DNA of 5,397 nucleotides, taken from the NCBI GenBank assembly GCA_903821255.1, contig CAIJKT010000381.1, positions 1 through 5,397 of the forward strand, read 5' to 3'. Below the pieces are notes generated by a model. The model was not told where the DNA came from and ran no database searches. It was given only the letters and a program-made list of their open reading frames with translations. The number at the start of each line of letters is the position of its first letter. The stretch's first letter is position 1. This document shows positions 1 through 5,397 of this stretch, one piece after another. The DNA comes from an uncultured Lentisphaeria bacterium. GTDB lineage: Bacteria > Verrucomicrobiota > Lentisphaeria > Victivallales > Victivallaceae. Position numbers and translations under genes: made by a program.

Positions 1-137
1 CTCCAAACTCTCGGAGTGCGGACGGTTGTCCGTCTGGTTATGCCGGCCGCATGGGCAGGAACAGGTGTCCAGGTGCAGTGCTGTCCGTGGCTGTCCAGAA
101 TGTGTTTAAACAGCGTTCCGAATGTGTCAACCAGGGG
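1..137. other. Left-edge non-coding stretch, no gene supported
   Basis: The stretch is about 58% GC by hand count. On the minus strand it has a perfect TTGACA (125-130), 16 bases, then TAAACA (103-108), which is only 3 of 6 to the -10 consensus. A small hairpin, CGGAC-GGTT-GTCCG, lies at 19-32 with no T-run. A frame continues open after the flippase TAA to the window edge, but it lacks an ATG or GTG start and its peptide is unrecognised. The next gene, if leftward, starts beyond the edge. Confidence 0.35.
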
Positions 138-1712
138 TTACGGGTTCAGGTCGTCAGGGGCGCTGCCGCCGAGAAAACTTTTGATCCCGTGCGGAATAAA
201 CGGGACTACGGATAGCAGTTTTGTCTTCTCTTCTTTTCTGACAAAGACCGCCCAGCCCGGCAGCAAATATAGCAGCCCGGCGATCGGACCGGCTAAAACG
301 AGCAGCAGCAGATTCCACTCGTTGAGCGGGATGACCGCAGTAATCCATTTGAGAAAGAGTATTGCCGGGATGCCGATCAGGAATGCCGGCAGGTAGACTT
401 TCCAGACATAAGTCCAGATTGACTGGTCACAGAACTTTGCCGCAAGCGGTAAGACAATGAATATGCTGATGATCACATTCGGAATCAGCGTCCCGAACGC
501 GACTCCCGGAACGCCGAAATGAAACACCAGCAGAATACTCAAGCTGAGATTGGCAATGCTTTCGCCGACATACAAGCCGGCGACCAGGCGATGTCTGCCA
601 GCCATTTGCAGAAAATTAATGGCGGAACTGCGGAAAGCAACCATAACGTAAACAGAAACCAGCATGATGTAAACGATAAACATGACATTCTCCGATGAGA
701 CTTTCAGCCATGCATGCATGATCTGTCTGGCCAGCATTCCGAAGATGATCAGCGCGCAGGTACTCAGGAAAACCGTCAGGCGGATACTGTTGAACAGCAT
801 ATCCTGCAGCTTTTCACGGTTTCCGGCCTTATGCAGCGAAGCTACCAGCGGAGGTATGTTCTCCTGGAACTGCATAGTCAGGCTGCTCATGATTTCCGGA
901 ATTCTGGTCCCGAGCTGATAGACGGTCACCCCGGCTAAGCCGACCATCACCCCGAGCACGATCCGGTCGGCTTTGAAAATGATCATTTCGGCGATGGACA
1001 CGATATACGCGAACACGCTGAAGTCGGCGATTTCCCGGATGGTTTTCATGTTCAAGCCGGAGAAGGATATTTTGAGACCGGGAATCAGTTTGAATACGGT
1101 TACCGCCATCATGGTATTGGTCAGTAAATTGGGGATGGCGGCAAAAATCGCCAGGCTCAAAAGTGACCCGTCAAGCTTGATGATAAGATAAACGCCGGCA
1201 AATTCCAGCACCGTATTTATCAGCATGATGTAATTGCGCAAATAGTGCCGCTTCATGCCCACCAGTATTTCCGGGAAAATCCCGCCGGGGAAAACGCCGG
1301 AAATGCCGATCCCGAACAGAATGAATGATAAACGGTAATACCATATATTGGCACCGGGCGGAAGAACAAAGATATCCTGAATGAAGAACATCATCACGAA
1401 CGCAAATGAAATGATCAGCAGCGACATGGACAGGTAACTGAAGAAAACCGCCGACAGAATCTTGCTGTAGTGCTCCACATCTGTGCTGAACGTGGATTCA
1501 GCCGTATATTTCTGGACAGTTTTGCCGAAGCCGAAGTCCAGCAGCAGGGAATAGCCGAATATAGCCCAGAGCAGAGTCCAGAAGCCGTAGTATTGATCGC
1601 CGAGCCCCAGAAAAACGATTCTGGTAAGAATAACCGCGCTGACCATTCTTGTTCCGAGGAGCAAGTAATTGGTGGCGGTGTTTTTGAAAATAAGTTTACC
1701 GAGTTTCCCCAT
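138..1712 (-). CDS. Wzx/MOP-superfamily polysaccharide flippase
   Basis: The 524-residue protein is hydrophobic through most of its length, with about a dozen or more membrane segments. It has the N-terminal layout of lipopolysaccharide/O-antigen flippases (Polysacc_synt, MATE-like MOP superfamily): a basic start (MGKLGKLIFKN), a first helix at about 12-36, the LGDQYYGFW turn at 37-45, and LLDFGFGKTVQKYTAE at 57-72. A KADRIVLG segment at 247-254 resembles the conserved charged motif before the middle helices. Family members move undecaprenyl-diphosphate-linked glycans from the inner to the outer face of the cytoplasmic membrane. Length is normal for the family, with a short polar C-terminal tail (about 491-524). 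The ATG at 1712 is preceded by AAGGA about 11 bases upstream, a loosely spaced ribosome site. It lies 61 bases after the second transferase gene and is probably co-transcribed. Its GC content looks higher than that of the two upstream paralogs. The family call is firm; the transported glycan is unknown. Confidence 0.9.
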   Translation of the reverse strand: MGKLGKLIFKNTATNYLLLGTRMVSAVILTRIVFLGLGDQYYGFWTLLWAIFGYSLLLDFGFGKTVQKYTAESTFSTDVEHYSKILSAVFFSYLSMSLLIISFAFVMMFFIQDIFVLPPGANIWYYRLSFILFGIGISGVFPGGIFPEILVGMKRHYLRNYIMLINTVLEFAGVYLIIKLDGSLLSLAIFAAIPNLLTNTMMAVTVFKLIPGLKISFSGLNMKTIREIADFSVFAYIVSIAEMIIFKADRIVLGVMVGLAGVTVYQLGTRIPEIMSSLTMQFQENIPPLVASLHKAGNREKLQDMLFNSIRLTVFLSTCALIIFGMLARQIMHAWLKVSSENVMFIVYIMLVSVYVMVAFRSSAINFLQMAGRHRLVAGLYVGESIANLSLSILLVFHFGVPGVAFGTLIPNVIISIFIVLPLAAKFCDQSIWTYVWKVYLPAFLIGIPAILFLKWITAVIPLNEWNLLLLVLAGPIAGLLYLLPGWAVFVRKEEKTKLLSVVPFIPHGIKSFLGGSAPDDLNP

Positions 1713-1773
1713 TGCGGCTAATATCCTTAATGATTATTCTGTTGATCCTGATGTTTCCAAACTAATAGACCCC
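1713..1773 (-). other. 61-base gap before the flippase
   Basis: This gap lies between the downstream transferase stop and the flippase ATG. It contains AAGGA about 11 bases before the ATG as a possible ribosome site. There is no hairpin plus T-run and no clear promoter, which supports one transcript through the transferases into the flippase. Confidence 0.45.
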
Positions 1774-3054
1774 TTATCGTTTTTCTTCGTTCAGTTCAAA
1801 AATGACTTCCTCTTTTTTGTGGAAGTAAATGTAAAGAGCATATATTGTCAAAAGTAAAAACACCACCGCCGATAACGGGAAAACATCTATATCACTGATA
1901 TCGTAATGGCATGTCTGAACAAAATCACCGATGTGCGGCAGTTTACAGATCAGATGGGAGATACGTAAAACCAGTGAAAACGGAACAGCAAAAAAGATGA
2001 TGAAAACGGCTGAAATTAACATGTTGATTTTATCCTTGCGAAGCATGAAAAAATAGAATTCAGCCAGAAGAACCAGCATTATTAAATTAATGTCATGAAG
2101 CCGGTGATAAGACAGCAGCATGGTGATGCACATTATAGCCAGAATGAAATTCATCCCGAATGAATTTTTCCGGCGGTCCCTGAGAACAATATATACCCCC
2201 AGCAGCCCGAAGAGTAATTTTGCCGGAATGTTTATAATGCCCAGTTTGAAAAAACCTATATTCAGCATGCTGTAGCCGCTTGCCGCATAGGTATTAAATC
2301 CTCCGGCTGAGACATATTGCTGGATGAGGTCTGTATATCTGCTGTAAAGTTTGATGATATTATGTCCGCAGAGTGCCGGCGAGATCGCAAAAAGCAGAAA
2401 GAGCAGAAAAGAGACGAGGCAGAAGAGATAGTTCTTTTTCAGAAACAGCGCCGGGGCGAGAATGGTTAACATGGTATATTTAGTGACTGCGGCAAGGCTG
2501 AATAAAATAATCCTGGACCACTTATTGCGGCAGTAAAGGCACAAGACAAGAAATAAAGTCAGAAAGATGGTGTTTTGACCAAGCCGGAATGTCATTGTCA
2601 CCGGCGTGGAATTGAGAAAGATGAAAGCCATAAACAACATCAGTACTGCTTTCACATCATGTTTTTTATAATTAAAATTATCCAGCATCCGGGCTTTTTT
2701 GAAAAATAGATAAACCAGGCAGCATGCGGCAATAATATTAAATGAAAGATGAATAACTTTTGCCGTATCAAGATTAAAGGGGATAAACGGCGTGAAAAAT
2801 AGAAATGTTCCGGGGAATACAATGGGCGGACAGGTCCAGTCAATCAGCGTGAGATTCTTCAGATTATACGGATCAAGATTGCGCCAGATCGCCATTGAGG
2901 TATCAACATGGCATACAAAATCAACCAGGGGGTTGTCTTTAAGCGTAACAATGATTCTGAATAAAGTGAGCGCAAACATGCAGAAAGCAAGCATATAGAA
3001 GATATTGCGATTAATAACGGTGTTAAGTTTCAGATATTTTTTCATGCGGTCCAT
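1774..3054 (-). CDS. GT87/DUF2029-like membrane glycosyltransferase, downstream paralog
   Basis: The 426-residue polytopic protein has about ten to twelve membrane segments. Visible motifs match GT87 (DUF2029), the family of mycobacterial mannosyltransferase PimE. After the first helix (about 18-38) comes an extracytoplasmic loop with VDFVCHVDT (acidic D45 and D51, candidates for the catalytic acid) and DPYN at 61-64, fitting the usual D-F-x2-Y...G-x-D-P-Y pattern. GQN follows at 159-161, a conserved lysine at 192 and YHRLHD at 316-321. Such enzymes use polyprenyl-phosphate sugars on the outer membrane face. It is paralogous to the gene immediately upstream: I count about 95 differences over about 425 aligned residues. 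The ATG at 3054 aligns with the paralog's start, so it is preferred over Met4. No ribosome site is visible. The start lies 9 bases after the upstream stop, so translational coupling is likely. The donor and acceptor cannot be told from sequence; a GT-C protein of unassigned family is the alternative. Confidence 0.8.
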   Translation of the reverse strand: MDRMKKYLKLNTVINRNIFYMLAFCMFALTLFRIIVTLKDNPLVDFVCHVDTSMAIWRNLDPYNLKNLTLIDWTCPPIVFPGTFLFFTPFIPFNLDTAKVIHLSFNIIAACCLVYLFFKKARMLDNFNYKKHDVKAVLMLFMAFIFLNSTPVTMTFRLGQNTIFLTLFLVLCLYCRNKWSRIILFSLAAVTKYTMLTILAPALFLKKNYLFCLVSFLLFLLFAISPALCGHNIIKLYSRYTDLIQQYVSAGGFNTYAASGYSMLNIGFFKLGIINIPAKLLFGLLGVYIVLRDRRKNSFGMNFILAIMCITMLLSYHRLHDINLIMLVLLAEFYFFMLRKDKINMLISAVFIIFFAVPFSLVLRISHLICKLPHIGDFVQTCHYDISDIDVFPLSAVVFLLLTIYALYIYFHKKEEVIFELNEEKR

Positions 3055-3074
3055 AATATAATGTCAGGATTGAC
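3055..3074 (-). repeat. Duplicated leader, copy next to the downstream paralog
   Basis: Read on the minus strand this is GTCAATCCTGACATTATATT, which matches 4440-4421 at 18 of 20 positions. It abuts the ATG of the downstream paralog directly and contains the last codons and TGA stop of the upstream paralog. It marks the 5' edge of the duplicated unit. The repeat period measured between the two 11-base cores (3064-3074 and 4430-4440) is 1366 bases. Confidence 0.75.
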
Positions 3075-4368
3075 CAGCTTCCTCGGGTTTTATCTTGTTA
3101 AATTCAAAAATGACATCTTCTTTCTTATAGAAGTAAAGATAAAGAGAATATATTGTCAAAAGCAGAAAAACTATCGCCGGTAACGGGAAAACATCTATAT
3201 TATTGACATAGTAATGGCATGTCTGGAAAAAGTCACCGATATGCGGCAGTTTGCAAGTCAGATGAGACAGCCTTATAACCAGCGAAAAGGGGACAGCAAA
3301 AAAGATGATAAAAGCGATTGAAATTGATATATTGATTTTGTCCTTCTTAAGCAGAAAAAAATAAAATTCGGCCAGTAGAACCAGCATTATTAAATTAATG
3401 TCATGAAGCCGGTGATAAGACAGCAGCATGGTGATGCACATTATGGTCAGAATGAAATTCATCCCGAATGAATTTATCCGACGATCCCTCAAAATAATAT
3501 ATACCCCCAGCAGTCCGAAGAGTAATTTTGCCAGAATGTTAATAATGTTTGGTTTGAAGAAATCTATGTTCAGCATGCTATAGCCGCTTTCCGCATAGGT
3601 ATTAAATCCGGAGGAGACCGATTCCTGAAGGATTTCTGCATAGCGGCCGTAAAGCGCGATAATATTATGTCCGCAGAGTGCCGGCGATATCGCGAAAAGC
3701 AGAAAGACTAGAAAGGAAACAATGCAGAAAAGATAATTTTTTTTCAGGAACAGCGCCGGGGCGAGAAGGGTTAGCATGGAGTATTTGGAGACTGCGGCAA
3801 GGCTGAATAAAATAATCCTGGACCACTTATTGGGACTGTAAAGGCACAGAACTAGAAATAAAGTTAAGAATAGAGTGTTTTGTCCATGCCGGAATGTCAG
3901 CATCACAGGCGTGGAATTAAGAAAAATGAACGCCATAAACAATATCAGCACTGCTTTCACATCTGGTTTTTTATAATCAAAATTATCCAGCATCCGGGCT
4001 TTTTTGAAAAACAGGAATACCAGGCAGTACGCGGCAATAATACTAAGTGAAAGATGAATAATTTTCGCCCCAGCAAGGCTAAAGGGAATAAACGGTGCGG
4101 AAAGCGGAAAAGTTCCGGGAAATATAATAGAAGGTGACGTCCAGCCGATCAGCATAAGATTTTTCAGGTTATGTGGATTATATGGATCGAGATTATTCCA
4201 GATGGCTGTTGCTGTATCAACATAGCAGACAAAATCAACCAGGGAGTTGTTCTTGAAAGCAAGGATGATTCTGAATAAGGTGAACACGGACATGCCGAGA
4301 AAAAACATGTAGAAAAAATTGCGGTTAACAATTGTGTCAAGTTTCAGATATTTTTTTATGAGGTTCAT
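3064..4368 (-). CDS. GT87/DUF2029-like membrane glycosyltransferase, upstream paralog
   Basis: The 434-residue polytopic protein has the same architecture as its downstream twin. It has a first helix at about 18-38, a loop with VDFVCYVDT (D45, D51) and DPYN at 61-64, then GQN at 162-164, a conserved lysine at 195, and YHRLHD at 318-323. These match GT87-type GT-C glycosyltransferases, which use polyprenyl-phosphate sugars outside the cytoplasm. It differs from the twin by a three-residue insertion (PHN, 65-67) in the catalytic-side loop, by loss of one glycine near 253, and by a longer C-terminus. The tail (about PEEAGQS) has no counterpart in the twin, and its last codons lie inside the duplicated leader sequence, so it looks like a product of the duplication junction. 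Gene 4 ends 104 bases upstream. AGG stands about 11 bases before the ATG, a weak ribosome site. GC content looks lower than in the flanking genes. Function beyond the family is inferred. Confidence 0.8.
   Translation of the reverse strand: MNLIKKYLKLDTIVNRNFFYMFFLGMSVFTLFRIILAFKNNSLVDFVCYVDTATAIWNNLDPYNPHNLKNLMLIGWTSPSIIFPGTFPLSAPFIPFSLAGAKIIHLSLSIIAAYCLVFLFFKKARMLDNFDYKKPDVKAVLILFMAFIFLNSTPVMLTFRHGQNTLFLTLFLVLCLYSPNKWSRIILFSLAAVSKYSMLTLLAPALFLKKNYLFCIVSFLVFLLFAISPALCGHNIIALYGRYAEILQESVSSGFNTYAESGYSMLNIDFFKPNIINILAKLLFGLLGVYIILRDRRINSFGMNFILTIMCITMLLSYHRLHDINLIMLVLLAEFYFFLLKKDKINISISIAFIIFFAVPFSLVIRLSHLTCKLPHIGDFFQTCHYYVNNIDVFPLPAIVFLLLTIYSLYLYFYKKEDVIFEFNKIKPEEAGQS
4168..4185 (-). repeat. 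Tandem 9-bp codon repeat (PYN-PHN) inside the upstream paralog
   Basis: On the minus strand, CCATATAAT is followed at once by CCACATAAC (7 of 9 identical), encoding PYN then PHN. The downstream paralog has only one PYN unit before LKNL. The simplest reading is a three-codon slippage duplication that lengthened the loop after the DPY motif in this copy. Confidence 0.6.
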
Positions 4369-4472
4369 GATTATTAAAACCTGCTGACATTACTTACTTT
4401 TAAAATTGCATTTGACGCCGAATATGATATCAGGATTGACAAACTCCATAAAAGATCTTCGGGAGTCTCCGG
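4369..4472 (-). other. 104-base intergenic leader between phosphodiesterase and first transferase
   Basis: This is the longest gap between genes in the window. It holds the duplicated leader, one inverted-repeat arm, and a 19-codon open frame (4390-4449, ATG to TAA) with no close ribosome site. I see no convincing -35/-10 pair and no hairpin followed by a T-run. Transcription from the upstream gene is therefore likely to continue through it, though a weak promoter cannot be excluded. Confidence 0.5.
4421..4440 (-). repeat. Duplicated leader, copy before the upstream paralog
   Basis: Read on the minus strand this is GTCAATCCTGATATCATATT, the partner of the copy at 3055-3074 with two mismatches. 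Here 52 further bases (4369-4420) separate it from the ATG at 4368, whereas the other copy touches its ATG. Either the downstream copy lost 52 bases or the upstream one gained them. Confidence 0.75.
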
Positions 4473-4498
4473 TCAGGAACATATTTCGTCAATCCTGA
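4430..4498 (-). repeat. 11-bp inverted repeat, possible mRNA stem-loop
   Basis: TCAGGATTGAC at 4430-4440 is the exact reverse complement of GTCAATCCTGA at 4488-4498, leaving a 47-base loop (4441-4487). One arm lies in the FRID codons of the phosphodiesterase gene and the other in the leader of the first transferase. In the transcript the loop would include the phosphodiesterase stop codon. The loop is long and no U-run follows, so it is not a classic terminator. It could influence processing, decay or coupling, or be chance. Confidence 0.4.
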
Positions 4499-5397
4499 AT
4501 TTCATAACTTTGAAATAGTCGCCTACCCAGCCGGGTGGATTGACTGCCGGTGCAGATGAAATAAAGCTGGCGAACGAGTCTTTGTCTTCCGGAGCAAAGC
4601 CATGCATGCCGGGCAGGGCTTTAAGGCCCATGTCGCAGGGTTCGAGCTGCCAGCCTGGATTCAGCAGGAAAATCATCTGACCGTACATGTCGTCCTGGAA
4701 ATTGATGCCATACTTTATTTTTTCTTCATGATTCAGGATATGTCCATCTTTTGATTCCGATAATAATTTGCATATCTGGACTCTGGCCTGATCGTTAAAA
4801 AACCACATCCTCGCCATTGTCGAATCATATACCGCCGCATAATCCTTGCCGAATTTAAACCCGAGAGCTTCAACCTGTTTTTTTAGATCCGAAGTCCCGG
4901 CCAGCGCGGTCATGCCGTGGTCGGACATGATCGAAATGGTAAAATCCCCGTAATTCCCGGCCGCGGCTTCAAACAGAGTTTTTATTTGCACGGAATACCA
5001 TTCCAGTTTTTTCCGGATAGCAGCCTTATCCTTGAGTTTCATATGGAGCAGGCCGTCCAGGGCGGCTGTGTAAAGAAAGGCGAATTTGATCTCCCCCTGA
5101 TTAAGCTCTTCGAGGAGTTTAGCGATGTTCTCAGGTTCAGACAGACGCCAGTCGGATATATGGTATGGTACCTGTTTCCGGGTCAGCAAGTCGGCCAGAT
5201 TCTCCACCGGCGTCATGCCGCCGGGAACGAAAATGTCGGTTTTTTCGATATAATCAAAATAAGGCAGCCGGTCGTATGGCATGGAATACATTTCAAAATA
5301 CCCGGTAACTCCATAGAAGCGGGCAATTATTTTTGAAAGTATGTGCCTTACCCGCCAGCGGTTGAAAATCCGCGGCGGAAGGTATTGCAGCATCAGC
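4473..5397 (-). CDS. Type I phosphodiesterase/alkaline phosphatase superfamily protein, C-terminal part
   Basis: This is the C-terminal 306 or more residues of a gene that continues past the right edge. The frame stays open to the last base, and the Met at 5393 is probably internal. Counting from that Met, the metal-binding pattern of type I phosphodiesterases/nucleotide pyrophosphatases is clear: LDGLLH with D113 and H117, SDHGM with D158 and H159, and GMHGF with H264. These residues are typical zinc ligands in the alkaline phosphatase fold. The first-metal aspartate and the Thr/Ser nucleophile should lie in the missing N-terminal portion, so catalytic completeness cannot be judged. No membrane helix is visible in this part. 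It is the first gene in view of the cluster and sits before two membrane glycosyltransferases and a flippase, so a phosphorylated lipid or glycan substrate is a reasonable guess. The C-terminus (FRIDEICS) overlaps one arm of an inverted repeat. A sulfatase or phosphoglycerol transferase is less likely given the DxxxH...DHG...HG spacing. Confidence 0.87.
   Translation of the reverse strand, partial: LMLQYLPPRIFNRWRVRHILSKIIARFYGVTGYFEMYSMPYDRLPYFDYIEKTDIFVPGGMTPVENLADLLTRKQVPYHISDWRLSEPENIAKLLEELNQGEIKFAFLYTAALDGLLHMKLKDKAAIRKKLEWYSVQIKTLFEAAAGNYGDFTISIMSDHGMTALAGTSDLKKQVEALGFKFGKDYAAVYDSTMARMWFFNDQARVQICKLLSESKDGHILNHEEKIKYGINFQDDMYGQMIFLLNPGWQLEPCDMGLKALPGMHGFAPEDKDSFASFISSAPAVNPPGWVGDYFKVMKFRIDEICS

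Noticed and set aside
19..32. Small hairpin as a terminator after the flippase
   Set aside because: It has only five base pairs and no T-run follows on the minus strand.
103..130. TTGACA-16-TAAACA as a promoter for a gene to the left
   Set aside because: The -10 match is only 3 of 6 and no downstream gene start is visible, so it is mentioned only as a weak possibility.
16..396. Rightward open frame of 126 codons starting with GTG
   Set aside because: It lies mostly antisense to the flippase, and its peptide is low in recognisable features. The flippase frame explains the sequence.
3043..3045. Alternative start (Met4) of the downstream transferase
   Set aside because: The ATG at 3054 aligns with the paralog's start and directly follows the duplicated leader. 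Neither candidate has a ribosome site to favour it.
4453..4472. GGAGTCTCC/AAGATCTT palindromes as an operator or terminator
   Set aside because: They are short palindromes without a second copy, a T-run or a recognisable regulator site.
4917..5336. Rightward open frame of 139 codons opposite the phosphodiesterase
   Set aside because: The opposite strand encodes clear metal-ligand motifs (LDGLLH, SDHGM), so this is a shadow frame.
5391..5393. ATG as the true start of the phosphodiesterase
   Set aside because: The fold needs an N-terminal metal site and nucleophile that are absent from the visible part, and the frame remains open upstream to the edge.
1..5397. CRISPR array, insertion sequence, tRNA or rRNA
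   Set aside because: There are no regularly spaced repeats, transposase frames, terminal inverted repeats of a mobile element, or cloverleaf or rRNA signatures. The inverted 11-mers do not bound a transposase.

Overview
This window holds four genes, all read leftward (minus strand), in one compact block with gaps of 9 to 104 bases. It looks like part of a cell-envelope or exopolysaccharide glycan locus. In transcription order the genes are: the C-terminal part of an alkaline-phosphatase-superfamily (type I phosphodiesterase/nucleotide pyrophosphatase-like) enzyme cut by the right edge; two adjacent paralogous integral membrane proteins with the features of GT87/DUF2029 (GT-C fold) glycosyltransferases; and a full-length Wzx/MOP-type polysaccharide flippase. 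The last 137 bases at the left edge hold no gene I can support.

A working model, inferred from family knowledge: the GT87-like enzymes would add sugars from a polyprenyl-phosphate donor on the outer face of the cytoplasmic membrane. The flippase would move a lipid-linked glycan across that membrane. The phosphodiesterase-like protein would cleave or transfer a phospho-group on the same lipid or glycan. No substrate can be read from the sequence.

The most informative structure is the tandem duplication of the membrane glycosyltransferase. The two proteins match at roughly three quarters of positions by hand count. A shared 20-base leader (3055-3074 and 4421-4440, 18 of 20 identical) shows that the duplicated unit included the 5' flank. 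In the downstream copy that leader is joined directly to the ATG, whereas the upstream copy has 52 extra bases there. Identity between copies is patchy, with perfect 68- and 43-base tracts, which fits local gene conversion or strong constraint.

Organism: a bacterium, most likely one with a complex envelope, but the phylum cannot be fixed. The flippase and phosphodiesterase genes look moderately GC-rich with many GCCGG-type words, while the two paralogs look distinctly more AT-rich. Shine-Dalgarno signals are weak throughout. I saw no tRNA, rRNA, CRISPR array, insertion sequence or convincing terminator. I found no clear evidence of a wholly new system; the unusual points are the duplicated transferase pair, its visible junction, and a possible stem-loop at the end of the phosphodiesterase gene.
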